A stretch of 64,000 bases of DNA from Bimuria novae-zelandiae CBS 107.79 (taxonomy: Eukaryota > Ascomycota > Dothideomycetes > Pleosporales > Didymosphaeriaceae). Position 1 is the stretch's first letter, and every line of letters begins with the position of its first letter. The DNA lies in assembly GCA_010015655.1 (NCBI GenBank), contig ML976731.1, positions 47,275-111,274 on the forward strand, written 5' to 3'. The position numbers and the translations under genes are program-made. Positions 44,862 to 55,977 of this stretch are shown one piece after another. The notes under the pieces are model-generated. The model did not search any database and was not told the DNA's origin. It saw only the letters and a list, made by a program, of their open reading frames with translations.

Positions 44862-47078
44862 ATGAATCAGTAACGACTCCTGCCGAGGCCATGTGTGAAG
44901 TCTGCAGTGAGATCAATTCCGAGGAAACGCAGGCTATCGAATACGATGACGACGTAAGTCTTTGTTCATGCGCAGAAATCCAGTCATTCGTAAATCTGAA
45001 GATCGGGGGGCTGCAGTGGCAGACTCTAGTGAAGCTTGGGAAAACCGTCGGTGAGTTACAAGCATCTGACTGTCCGCTCTGCCGCCTCTTTGCTTTGGCT
45101 GTCGTGAACGACGGTTCATTCTTTAAAGGCAAGCAGTATCCGGGCCTGTTGATTTTGTCACGTGTCAAGTTTTTGTACCACAGACACCCAACGAAACACA
45201 TGCTTGTCTCATCACCTCTGGAAGTCCACCCCGTAACTGCACAGTATAAAACCGAATATTAAAGTCAACATGACCGGAAAAAAGGCCGGTTTATTGGGAT
45301 CTTTGATCATAAACGCCTGAAAGCTCACACTCTCATTCTTCCAATACAACGCGATGACTTGGACATCCCTTTCGTAAAACGTCGTGTCGAGAATTGTCAG
45401 GCATATCATGACATGAATTGCAGCCCTATAAAACAAACACCAGTCAATCTCAGAGTAATTGACTGCCTCTCCGGTCAGGTCGTTGATGCGCCGGAGCTTT
45501 GCCAGTATACAGCTATGTCCTATGTTTGGAGTCAATGTGAACAATTTGGAGGAGGTCCGGAACACCGCAGCTCGATCCTTGAACAACTTCCAAGACTAAT
45601 GAAAGACTGCGTCAAACTGACCATCAAACCGGACTATCGATACCTTTGGTGTGATCGCTACTGCATTGACCAGTCTGATGAGAGACAACTTTCTTTTCAG
45701 ATCAGGCAAATGGATTCTGTCTATGCAAACGCTGAAGTCACAATTGTTGCGGCTGCGTATATTGATGGACTCCCAGGGATCAGAGACGTAACGTGCACGA
45801 AGCAATACGGTGTGAAACTTGACCGATACTCTGTTGTCTCCTCGTGTGAAAATCCACAAAAACCGCCGAGGCTTGTACCTGGAGCACCCGCGGCTGGACT
45901 TTCAGGAAGCAGTCCTTTCCCGCCACCGTCTATACATTTTCTGTGACGGTTCAGTATAGAAGCTTGGGCCACCCGCGTACGTGCGGCCTGTGCGCGTGAT
46001 CCACACAGTATATAGCTCCATAGAGTAGCTTCTCAATCAAAACAACGATTGCCTCAACACTCTTCTCGACGTCACATTTTCCAAGACCAGGCCATCTTCG
46101 AGTGAAACTCCAGCTACCACGTAGAAAACCTACGCTTCCCTGTTGATCATCCCAGGACAGAAGATGGATTATTTAACAAACGCCGAATCATATTCCAAAG
46201 TATTGATGAAAGTGAAACGATGGGCGCTCCAACTCTGTTCCACTATATTGAACAATTTTATCGCCGCAAGTTAACAAAAGAGAGCGACACTCTGCGCGCC
46301 GTGGAAGGAATATTCAGTTTATATCGGTCTCTGACCAAGCCAGTGTACAACTTCTGGGGAGTACCCATGGAAAGGGACAATGATCATGCTACAGCCCTTT
46401 TGATAAAGGATAGCTTTGCAGTAGGACTCTTTTGGCGTCATACTAGCCCCGGGATCAGGAACGAGTGTTTTCCTAGCTGGAGTTGGGGGATGGTCCAGCG
46501 GCTCCTTTCACTTTCCGCAGACGTATGGGAAGGTTGTAATCAATCCCCTCAGCGTCAAAATTCTTCTTGAGACCAAACCAGGAGACAAGGCTCTGTTTCC
46601 TGTGGATTGGAGTACCACCTCCGCTTTGGTGGCCTCGTATTCGCCATACTTAAACGTAAAAGCGAGATCACTATCAGCGACATGGATTCCACACACAGCG
46701 TCAGCCGAAGAGCTTGCCGAATTCAGCGATAAAGTGTGTAATGAAAAACCCCAAGACCTCATAACAAGCGATGGAATCGCTTGGATAGTCCTCAAACACC
46801 CTGGCGGCTTTTCACTTGAGGTCCCTGCACGGCTGAATAGTATACATGGCCTTACGATGCATGAACGAGTCACGACCATAATGGTGAAGTGTTCGGAGTG
46901 ACCACTTGGCATGAGCCCCTTTGTAAACTGGCACTATGCATTTCTCCTTGTCGCAGACAAAGGCGACCACTATGAGTGCATCGGGATAATTGACGATATC
47001 CAAACTGTTCTGAGTTATATGAAGCATTGGCACTCTGGCTGGGAGAATGCACCCGTAGAAATGTTCCAGATAGGTTGA

Positions 47079-47978
47079 ACAGAAGAGTTTCAAGGTTTTT
47101 GTCTGCGCAGATTACGGCCTACCTAGATATCGAGCACTATATACAACCGTTTCGTCCCAATGCACCGCCTCTTGTGGCTCCAAAAATATACGCCAAAGCT
47201 TTCGCACGATAAGAAGCCGGTACGATGAGGCCTCTCGTATGCTCCAGGCCTCCCGTGCTCACCATGTGATACAGCGCCAACTCTCGCACACCCTCACTAT
47301 CGCTCCTCAACTTCAGCGTTTGGGCGAGATGCGGATTTGCCTCGTCAGAATGCATGATGTCATCGATCATGGATCGCGAAACTTTGACTGCAGTGAGACC
47401 TTCTCACGTTCCTTTTCTCCATCTCGATACTCGTTCAACGCAAGATCGTGGGAAACATCATAGATTCTGGGGCAAGACGCCAAAGCTCCCTAGAAGCGGG
47501 ATTCAGCAGTTAAGAACTAGGCGAATATACTTAACTTGAGTCATGCCCACGAAGAAGTAGACGCTAATAGCTACATTGTTTATCTCTACCTCTTAGCTCT
47601 CTTCGAGATACTACCCCTGTGGGTGTTTGGCATATTTTCCATGTCATCCATCCAAAACAAAAATTGTAATTCGATGAGAAGGATCAAGCCAAGCACCGCA
47701 CAAGACCTACAATGTAGGGCTTCTTCTTCTTTGAACGGGTACATGGAAATTCCTTTGGTTCATTCTAATCGGCCTGCAATATTTAAGATAATGAAAATGG
47801 TGCGAAGTAATTCATTGATAGTCTTTCGCTATGATGACTAACCACGTATTTCCAACCTCTTGACCCTTTATACGAATATCTTCACCACAATTGCAATTTT
47901 TCGCAACATATTGGCGCTGAGCAGAAAATAGACTCGTGGATAAAAGAACATCTGAGGATCTGACGAAATAAGTTGGCC
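47079..47978. other. Intergenic or decayed region
   Basis: About 0.9 kb with short frames only. It may contain further debris of the HET gene or its 3'UTR; nothing is recognised. Confidence 0.35.
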
Positions 47979-48652
47979 TCATTTACGATCTACGTCCGCT
48001 TCAAAGTTGTCCAAAAATTCCAACAACCACCTAAACTCCAGCAACTCCTCCTTCGCAAAAACATTCTTCACCTTCTGTCGCACGTCCGCATCTCCCCTAA
48101 CCAACAGCTCCACAATCTCCGGACAATTATACATAACAGTCACATGCGAAGCTGCCGATTGTCCCAGAAAGTCTTCAAGACCGGCTAGTCGGGTCCCCCT
48201 AGCCCGATAGCGCGCAGACAGGTTGGCGCCAAGCTCAATGAGGAACGGAATGGTGGGTAACCGGCTGCCTGGCTTAGTCTGTCTTAGTACTGCACATGCG
48301 ACGATATCTTTTAAAGGCGATTGATACGTAAAGCTGCCACCAGAATCGATGAGAAGACAGAGTGAGGCGAAGGTGCGGAAGCTGGTGGCGCAATGAAAAA
48401 CGGTTCGATTGGAGGGGCATGTGGCGTTTGGGTCGGGGCCTTGGGAGAGGCACCATGCGACAAGAGAGTCATCACGGAGAACGGGACTAGTGTGTTGGGC
48501 ACGTACACGCATAGTGAGGCTGAGGGGGAAGTGAGGGGCGTGTTGATATCGCAGCCTGCTTTAAATAGCATGCCTAGAATTGTTCTCCCAACCTCCGTGT
48601 TGATTTTGCTAATTGCAGCTTCCAAACGCCCATCCGTTCGGCTTGATGACAT
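47979..48652 (-). pseudogene. Ankyrin-like repeat protein relic
   Basis: Two overlapping minus-strand frames together look like one gene. 48652 to about 48490 reads ISKINTEVGRTILGMLFKAG, then CDINTPLTSPSASLCVYVP. From about 48490 to 47979 another frame continues RDDSLVAWCLSQGPDPNATC, VFHCATSFRTFASLCLLIDS, FLIELGANLSARYRARGTRL and CPEIVELLVRGDADV. The LLxxGADxN-like units suggest degenerate ankyrin repeats. The frame change near 48490 has no good splice sites, so a frameshifted relic is more likely than an intron. Confidence in the family is low to moderate. Confidence 0.5.
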
Positions 48653-50038
48653 CCGTCAGAAGTAATTGAACCATTTCGATGTGTCTCGCTAACGGCTATC
48701 GCAAGGGCGCGAGAAGCGTTGAACTATGCGAGCGCATTTGGGCGAAGCGTGCCTAAAAAGACTAATAAATGTTAGACATCCCTATACAATTAGTCTAAGG
48801 CTCACCTAGGCAGCATGAAATGCTCCGTATTAAGCGATAGCGGACACTACCTAAGATATTTTCCGACACCCCGCCTTGCTAACGGACTTTACCCATCACT
48901 TAGGCCCCGTATTAACGTAATACACTTGTCTGTAGTGTGCAGTCCCGCCATAAACGCTACAAATCCTAAATGATTTAGCTCCCGCACCTTATCAGCACGA
49001 CCGCATACACTCTCGATAACTCCTGGCGTGGTCTGGTGCCTCGATTGTTCTTTTCGCAATAGAGTATGTGGACTTCGGTTTACTCTGGCCAATCTAACCG
49101 CCCGAAAATACTGGTAGAGTTATACCTGGGCACACAACGAGATATGCCTACACTACCGAATTCTCTGAGCTGTGCACATTGGGACTATAAGTATCGTAAC
49201 TAAAATATTACCTATAGTATGCGTATCCCTGTAAAACGAAGATGTATCGGGACAGACTTGAAGGTCTCAAATGTATCATCTGTGTCAACGTTCGTGACGA
49301 GACCATACAATAGTATACATGCTGTCCTACGGCAATAAGGCAGGTAGAAGTACTAAAAACAGATTAGCGTACACGCCATGTGCACCTGCCACGTGCGGCT
49401 CGCTTCTCCAACCCACACCACTAGCAAAATTATCTGCAGAAAGATCGACAAAAACATACAACAGCGGGGATTCGCTAATGGTCACCCACTTAACTACTGA
49501 TCCGCCGGTAGACTGCTTATATATGGCTGAGCGGACGGGAAGCCTAGTTCTCAGTCTCCTATGGTCGTATGTGGTAGATAAGCGTGCAAGAAGAGTATAT
49601 GTACATCTTTAAAATTGTAACGGTTTTTGGTGACTTGCTTTAGAACGCGGTGATGAATGCGCTCAGCCCAGCGACGAGACGACGGCGCGGGAGATGTACC
49701 TGAGTCGAGCTGTGCAGACGGCTGGGTACATTATCCATCTGTCTAAGCACACAACAGATTCGGAACAAGCAGAAGAATACCCACAGCTGGTTATATACTC
49801 AAGCAAGCGCAAACCACGTAGAGCTGTTCAAGCCCGAGGCTTCACGCCCCCCTTTGGATCTCCCGGTGCCCGAGTCGGTGCCTAAGCTACCCATACAACA
49901 TCAACACCAAACCCCGACGATCGACTTCCGGTACACACACCGTACTGCGCAATCATTTCAAGCGTATCTTACGGGTAACCCGTCCCCTCAGTGGGTTCTA
50001 TCATTGTATATCTTACAGGGTCGTCTGAATTACATCTA
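48653..50038. other. Intergenic region
   Basis: About 1.4 kb between the ankyrin-like relic and the MTF2-like gene stop. The small frames have no motif. Confidence 0.4.
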
Positions 50039-51667
50039 CTATTGTACATTCCGTTTCTCAGGTTCGATCTCTTCGGTCGAGGGCGGAGAGGAAGATTCGT
50101 CTCCAGAAAGCGACTCTTCTTCTTTCGGCTCGGGCACAGTCGCTTCGATCGGTGCCTCTGTAGGCGGTTCGACGGGCGCCTCTACCGTGTCCTGCATAAA
50201 GCCCTCCACCTCAGGACTCATCCACTCGGCCTGCTCCTTCGACGCCGACTCTTCCACAAGGGGAACGTTGCCCTCTACGAGCGGGACGTCCTCGACTCGC
50301 CCAAGCCCGCCCCTCTTCTCCGCTTTCCTTTCCGAGACCATAATCTTATCCCTCGGGCCTGTGGGCGGTGAAGTCTTGTGCTTACCCCCTGGCCTCCTGA
50401 TGAGCTGTCCCTTTATCTTCATCTCCTCCCCAAAGTCACCAACTCTTTTCTTGACCGCCATGTGCCATGCCCTCAGCTTCTCCACGTCCTCGTTGATCGC
50501 GTCCAGCTTCATCACGGCCTGCATGCCCTTGCCAAATTTCCCCGTTTCGGCACTCCGGTGCGTCTCGAGGATCTCCTCGAGGAGTTTGGCCACGGGCCAA
50601 TCGTACTCGATACCGCCGTTGTCCATGTCTTGCAACAGCGAACAGACTTGGGCGTACGAATGGTTCTGGCGGAAGGCGGCGCGGATCATGGTGTTGTAGA
50701 GAGTGGTGGATGCGCCGAGCGCGTACGACGACCTGCCTATTTCTTTAATTGCCGGAAGGATGTTGAATACCAGCGGCGAAGCTGGGAACTTTGTGCGGAA
50801 GAAGTGCGTGGCGGACAGGAGGAGTTTCGGGTAGTTTGGGAATACAATCGTTGGATCAGTTGGCGATAGGTCGGCGCCCTTAGTCCCTGACGATGCAGCT
50901 TTGGAGCGATTCTTGTCCATGCCTTTGGGTTTCAGTCTCCGGTCGAAGCTGCCGGAGGCGGACGGTGCGTCGAGGTCCATGCCACGGATCACGGAGAGGA
51001 CTTCCCTCTCCAGTACAGCCCACAGTGCTTGGTCCGTCGGCGCAGCGTTGAGCAACGAGCCTACCCGCTCTCTCTCCAAGGTGCGGAGCTCCTTTATGTG
51101 CGCTTGTTTCTTGGCGGCTTCCTCCTTCAACTTCTTCTTTTTCTCCTCTTCCTCGGGGTGCAGGATCTGCCAGGCGAGGGTCTGCATGTCCATGGACTTT
51201 TTCTTGTCGGCTGCCCGTCGACGGGGAGCAGGCGCTCTTGCGGGTGTTTTGCCCGACATGACGGCATCGAACAGCGAGTCTATCGACGCACCCGACTTGT
51301 CCTTGGCATCGTCGTCGTCCTCCTCGTAGTACTCGTCGGCGATTTGATCCAGCTCATGTTCGCCCCAGCCTTGCTGCTGAGGCTTGTTGAACTTTTTGTA
51401 CAGCTTCTCAAAAGCGGCGCGCTCGCTCCCGGTGATGGTTGTCTGGCGACCCGATGTCGCCTCGTCTACCATCGGTGGCAGCTCCTCGCCCTCAAAAGGA
51501 ACATGGTACTCGGTTCTTGATGGTCGCGATCGCGTGGAAGCATTGGGGCGCGAAACGTGGTTGCGTTGCTGAATGGTGGCCGTCTGGTAGAGGAAGGGCG
51601 TGAGCGTCTTTGGGTTCGGTGTGCGGGACCGCGACAATGCCCGAAAGCTGCACAGACATGCAGACAT
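50039..51667 (-). CDS. MTF2: Mtf2-like mitochondrial mRNA-processing protein
   Basis: Mitochondrial matrix protein; yeast Mtf2/Nam1 supports mitochondrial transcript processing and couples transcription to translation. Single exon, 542 aa from ATG 51667 (MSACLCSFRALSRSRTPNPK), an Arg/Ser-rich leader that suits mitochondrial import. The frame extends 5' to 51841 without an ATG. The conserved domain lies at about residues 220-400: ALWAVLEREVLSVIRGMDLD, then FPNYPKLLLSATHFFRTKFP, IGRSSYALGASTTLYNTMIR and AFRQNHSYAQVCSLLQDMDN. An acidic-rich part (about 100-120) and a Lys/Glu-rich coiled-coil-like stretch (HPEEEEKKKKLKEEAAKKQA) precede it. The C-terminal 80 residues are Glu/Pro/Ser-rich. Antisense frames over this gene are shadows of its biased composition. 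Confidence 0.88.
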   Translation of the reverse strand: MSACLCSFRALSRSRTPNPKTLTPFLYQTATIQQRNHVSRPNASTRSRPSRTEYHVPFEGEELPPMVDEATSGRQTTITGSERAAFEKLYKKFNKPQQQGWGEHELDQIADEYYEEDDDDAKDKSGASIDSLFDAVMSGKTPARAPAPRRRAADKKKSMDMQTLAWQILHPEEEEKKKKLKEEAAKKQAHIKELRTLERERVGSLLNAAPTDQALWAVLEREVLSVIRGMDLDAPSASGSFDRRLKPKGMDKNRSKAASSGTKGADLSPTDPTIVFPNYPKLLLSATHFFRTKFPASPLVFNILPAIKEIGRSSYALGASTTLYNTMIRAAFRQNHSYAQVCSLLQDMDNGGIEYDWPVAKLLEEILETHRSAETGKFGKGMQAVMKLDAINEDVEKLRAWHMAVKKRVGDFGEEMKIKGQLIRRPGGKHKTSPPTGPRDKIMVSERKAEKRGGLGRVEDVPLVEGNVPLVEESASKEQAEWMSPEVEGFMQDTVEAPVEPPTEAPIEATVPEPKEEESLSGDESSSPPSTEEIEPEKRNVQ

Positions 51668-52457
51668 CGACAAACGCGCCGTACGGTAGATCGCTCGGAT
51701 GGGCGGTGCGCGATGGCGAAAGGCAAGGAGACACCCGCTGAGGAGACGAGACACGCGAAAAAAGTTCCAGGCCGTGGTTGGACGCGACGCTAGTTGCAAG
51801 CGCGCAACCTTCCCAGAACGGCACTTTGGTAGATGCTTCAAAAACCATCGATTCCAGTCGGTTCCCAGACGCCTTCAGTGTGTAAAAGAAATGCAAAGGA
51901 AACGATCTCGGCCAATCAAAGGCCAAAGATTTCGTGGGGAAGATTCTTCAAATCTTCAAATCTTCAAATATATCTTATTTAAGGCCGTCAATCGCTGTGC
52001 GACGAGTATGACACAAACATGACGATTTGACGCTCAGGTGCGTGGAGGGACGGCGTTCAACCCTAACCACCTGCAAGCACCGGCCACGTGACCTTCGGCC
52101 TGCCCAGGTGCCAGTGCCTAGGTGGTACCATACCTACAAAACTTCATTGAGTTCTCGACAATTATAGCGTTCCTTTACTGTGTTATGCCGTGGCTTGCCG
52201 AGGCTGCGGTGGCGCCAAGATCGATACCTTCAAGACTTAAGTAGGCACATATAGGCTTCTTTGGCAACCATCCGCCATGTCGAGGTTTATGCAGACCATC
52301 TCCGATCTCCAAACAACTCCCCGACAAGTCATAAGTCACAGGTGCCATCCAAAGCGCGCAAACCCTCTAGGGCTCTTTCCCGGAACACGCCAGGCTTCGT
52401 CAACCCAACCTCTGTCTTACTTCCATTCCCCATTTCTTTTCTGTTTCCTTGCGACTT
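51668..52457. other. Intergenic region upstream of MTF2-like gene
   Basis: About 790 bp holding the MTF2-like promoter. Three tandem 8-bp units CTTCAAAT lie at 51946-51969. No gene is supported. Confidence 0.4.
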
Positions 52458-52862
52458 TCAACGAATGCACAGCTTAACTCTCTTCCTCATTGCCCCGTTC
52501 ACAACCCGCTTGGACAGCGCCTCCTCCTCTCGAAACCGCTTCTCCACCCTCAATATCTCCTCTTTGTCCATGCCGCGCACGGGTACCACGGGCACCTGTG
52601 TCACCTCAGGTGCGAAGTGGCAATGCTCACCGGACAAGAGTAGCTTCTCCATCATATGCATATCGCACCAGTACAAGCTGCAGATTGGGTTCCGGGGCTG
52701 CGCGCCGGCACCTTCGGGGGTTCTGGGCCGCCACGTACGGTGGATTTGCACGGCATCGAGCGCGTCGGCGAGGCGTATGTTCACGCGCTCATCCATGACG
52801 TTGGTTTCGGTGCAGAAGTAGTACGTTTGTGGGCCGGTGGAGGACCGGTCTTGAGGGCCCAT
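52458..52862 (-). CDS. Small hypothetical protein
   Basis: Single open frame of 134 aa from an ATG at 52862. The composition looks like a real protein: PQTYYFCTETNVMDERVNIR, LADALDAVQIHRTWRPR, ICSLYWCDMHMMEKLLLSGE and a C-terminal helix EEILRVEKRFREEEALSKRV. Scattered Cys/His (C..HMME, GEHCHF) could bind metal but form no known motif. No signal peptide or membrane segment is seen. I do not recognise the family, and an antisense frame covers part of the locus. Confidence 0.45.
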   Translation of the reverse strand: MGPQDRSSTGPQTYYFCTETNVMDERVNIRLADALDAVQIHRTWRPRTPEGAGAQPRNPICSLYWCDMHMMEKLLLSGEHCHFAPEVTQVPVVPVRGMDKEEILRVEKRFREEEALSKRVVNGAMRKRVKLCIR

Positions 52863-54050
52863 TGTGCTCGATGTTGATGTGCTGGACGGGATTGAGGTTC
52901 ATCGGGGAGTGGTTACGCTCGCTATGCGTTTGGCTTTCGGACGGCAGGGACTGGCACGGAAGTGCTGGTATAGTGTATACAGGCCAGTTCGAGACACGCT
53001 TCGGTCGTGAGTTTTGCCAGTGGGTGTGGGTCGTCGTTGTCGAGCGCGAACGCAGATGCAGGCGTAGGACAACGACGCAGCGAGTGTGTCTGGTCAGTGA
53101 GCGAAAGCTGTGAGAGAAAAGTAGCTCGAACTTCATCTTTACGTGCACCCCGTCTGGACAGTTTGGACGGTTGAGTAAAACTGTGTGTTGCTGACTCAAG
53201 GTGGACCAGAGAACGAAACACGGTCAAGATGGGGGACCCGAAGCCTGTTGGGAGGCTGCCTGGAACGTGCTCGTGGTGGACCTACGGTTCACTGCTTCTA
53301 TCCTACCACTCTTCGTGACTTACGCGACCCGCTCACCTAGCATGACTCGCCAAATTCCTGTCACCGTCCAGCTATAGAATTACCCCTACTGAAGCCCCTA
53401 CTATTGCTAATTCCCCGCAAAGCCCACAATCCGTCTCGCAACCTTACCATTCGTGCCCATCTTCGTCTTTTTGGGTCACAGATTGGTACGATAATTCATA
53501 GTCGTAACTTCGCACTTAGTAATGGGACAAGTGTGGCAGCTCGGGTCGTGCGAGCAAATTCCCCACGCCTAGTAGGCAGACAAGATACGCATAGCGGAGA
53601 GATCTTCGACGGCGTCGTTTTTGGGCCGCCACAATAGACCGTGAGGAGATAAGGTGAATGCACTTTGCATGGATCTAGGTAAGTAGGTGCTATGCGTAGA
53701 GCGGTGGGGAAGAGCGTCATGTTGAGAGTGGTGACGGTGGATTTGTACCGGGGAACAAAATGCGTTCTCGCCCCGGTCGTCTGCTATTTGTAACAACAAT
53801 ATTTCTGTGAGAGGCATTGGACTTGGTTGCCGGGACCTTTGGACTCAATAGCGACTTGGAGTCACCCGCGGACAGAATCGGGGTTTACACTATAATATAG
53901 GGTGGATCGGTGTCGAGGATAGGTAGCAATAGGGTTCTTCATTTGTTGCGTGGTCACCATGTGTTACAAAACATTGTCTCTCATACGTGCAATTTACAAT
54001 GTTCAACACTTACAGACACCAAGATATGGCGGAGAGAGTCGATACATGCG
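52863..54050. other. Intergenic region
   Basis: About 1.2 kb with short frames only; nothing recognised. Confidence 0.4.
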
Positions 54051-55410
54051 CTACCCAGCGTGCCGCGGCCTTCTTGCAGTCTCTTCGTCCGACCTAAGGT
54101 ACAGACGAAGCAACACTGACATGTCTCCTTTGGGAAGTTCCATCAGAGCCCAAAATATTTCTTCCCACCTCAGCCCCCACTCGTCCAGATCCGAATCCAC
54201 ACTCGGTCTTGGCACGGGAATCACCGTCCCTCCAAAATCCGTAGTTACTGTCGTCTCATCGAAGTCAGCCAAAGCTCCATCGGCAAAGGTGCAACTGGCG
54301 ATGGAATTTCCGTCCAGTATAGCGCGTACCGACCCCACGAAGTCCTTGGGAAGAAAACACGGGAGAGGATAGGCAAGATTGTGAAACGTTTCTGCATCCG
54401 CAAGGCGTGGTGAGGGCTGACTTGAGGCCTTGATAGAAGATGTCCTGCCAGTTTGCGGCTGACTGCATAGCCCACCACACTTGCAGCTCATTTTCCGTGC
54501 TCGCGTCAAACGTAGTCTGAAACGAGCGCTCGGGCATGTCCATGTATGGCAGTCGTGCGGCTTCATAGACCCAGTCCACCGTAGCGGACAGAACATGCTC
54601 GAATTTCGTGATTCCTGCGGCCCGCAAATGCATAATATGCGGCCACCCACAGGGGTACACACTAGTCCAGAAACCGACTCGTCGTTCAATGTGGACGTTC
54701 GGGTTGTTTAGGCAGAAAGGAATCAACCCTTTGCTGTGGTAGGCAAGATGCGCCCCAGCGTGTCGGTCCTCGTGGATGACGATATTGTGTAACTTGAGCC
54801 CCTATTGTGACAGACGCTGCAGGAATTGGATGGCGACCGCAGTTGCAGAAAAATACCATATTCCAATAGAGTAATTCCTAGGGGATGACCAATCGCTATC
54901 CCTCCAGTGGGTTTGATCGGCATCGGGATCCGGAACTGTCGTCAGACTTTCGAGCGCCAGCAATTCGTCCATGGTTGAGATGTGCCACGGTGAAGGTTTT
55001 CAGTGCAAGAGTAAATCGCACGCATCTGCCCTAAATATTGTGCAAGAGCTAGTGAAGTTGCGGTCCTCTGAAAAGGCCCTCAGAGCCAGCATTTTGAACC
55101 GAGGGTCAATCGATGCAAGAGCCAAAGTGGTATCCAGCGCATCTCGGAAAGGCGGAGAGATCTCGCTGTGGGTATTAAAACGCCAGCCTCCAGCGAGCAT
55201 TGCTATACGCTGATTAGGTTCGTAGGTACGAGCGGCATTTAAGTGGTCAGCGAAAACAGATCCCACCTCCTGATAGCAGTCTTTAATTTGGTCAAGAATT
55301 GCTGGCGTAACACACTCTTCGGCATGCAATAACATTTGCATCTTGGTTGCTCGTGACCAGATTAAGTGTAAGCAGCCTAGGGCTATGTCACATGACGACA
55401 CTAGTCTCAT
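54051..55410 (-). pseudogene. Decayed gene of unknown function (two nonsense codons, one frameshift)
   Basis: From ATG 55410 (MRLVSSCDIALGCLHLIWSR) one minus-strand frame runs through a TGA (55002-55000, after DACDLLLH) and a TAG (54804-54802, after FLQRLSQ). It continues clearly to about 54430 (HIVIHEDRHAG-like NIVIHEDRHAGAHLAYHSKG, then FWTSVYPCGWPHIMHLRAAG). There it shifts by one base into a frame ending at 54051 (FHNLAYPLPCFLPKDFVGSV, WEEIFWALMELPKGDMSVLL). Total length would be about 450 aa. Both nonsense codons are one C-to-T step from Arg (CGA) and Gln (CAG). I do not recognise the family. Introns at the stop positions lack splice sites. Confidence 0.6.
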
Positions 55411-55977
55411 GAGTCAGCTCGATCACTATAAACGAGCCTCTGATCACTCCATGTACACACACACACAGAACACACACAATACACTACCTTTATACATACC
55501 ACCCACCTGCTTACATTAAGAGACCTTCGTATCGCGTTGCCCTAGAAATGTTGGGGTGCGTATTTAGGATTCCCGGCCACCCATTGACGAGGTCAGCACC
55601 GCCACATTCTAGCGCGCCACTAGGACTTAAACGAGGGTTTAGTTCGCTGCACGAGGCCGTGCGTCGCTCCAGCCACTGTATAAGAGGCGGTGCAACAAGG
55701 TCTTATAAGAATTAAAATTTACGCGCTAATAGTATAGCAATATAAAAAAATAAAATATTAAAATTATAATTTTAAGAAGGAGAATAGTGTTATAATTACG
55801 AACCTTATAAAAATAATAGAACTAGATAATTATACTAAGAGAGTTATTATTAATAAAATTACTAAGGTAAAGGAACATAAGGAAGCGTAAGATAGCTTAG
55901 GTTAGTAGTTATATAATAAGGTCCCGTATAATGTAAGATTCTATAGGACCTTAAGGTCTTAGTAAAACTATAATAAT
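55411..55977. other. Gene-free spacer passing into an older RIP-affected repeat
   Basis: A CA-rich microsatellite lies at about 55454-55488. Composition is normal until about 55700, then becomes very AT-rich with no frame. The LTR element is inserted in this older AT-rich sequence, which resumes after 63535. Confidence 0.5.
55454..55488. repeat. CA-rich microsatellite
   Basis: Imperfect (CA)n: ACACACACACACAGAACACA and onward. Confidence 0.8.

Larger units (their letters stand above)
34992..47078 (+). pseudogene. HET-domain gene disrupted by a hAT transposon and further lesions
   Basis: Relic of a heterokaryon-incompatibility (HET) domain gene. The 5' codons (34992-35019, MPALPPPVY) are separated from the rest (44854 onward) by the 9.8 kb hAT element. 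Across the duplicated CGTGTACG the frame reads on as DESVTTPAEAMCEVC, so the insertion hit the coding sequence after about codon 9. The HET core is recognisable: YTAMSYVWSQC, then RYLWCDRYCIDQSDERQ, QIRQMDSVYANAEVTIVAAA and GLPGI (45510-45790). Further lesions are an in-frame TAA (45260), a frameshift near 45880 before the WTFQEAVLS-like motif, a TAG (about 45954), a frameshift near 46490 after PSWSW, and a TGA (46899). Decayed sequence continues to about 47078. The start at 34992 is inferred. HET proteins trigger cell death on recognition of non-self; this copy is almost certainly non-functional. Confidence 0.82.

Noticed and set aside
45260..45262. Intron removing the TAA in the HET gene
   Set aside because: No GT/AG pair of suitable spacing restores the frame, and the same frame is open and protein-like on both sides; a nonsense change is simpler.
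49854..50699. 281-codon plus-strand frame
   Set aside because: Antisense of the MTF2-like gene; Ser-rich content mirrors its Glu/Pro codons.
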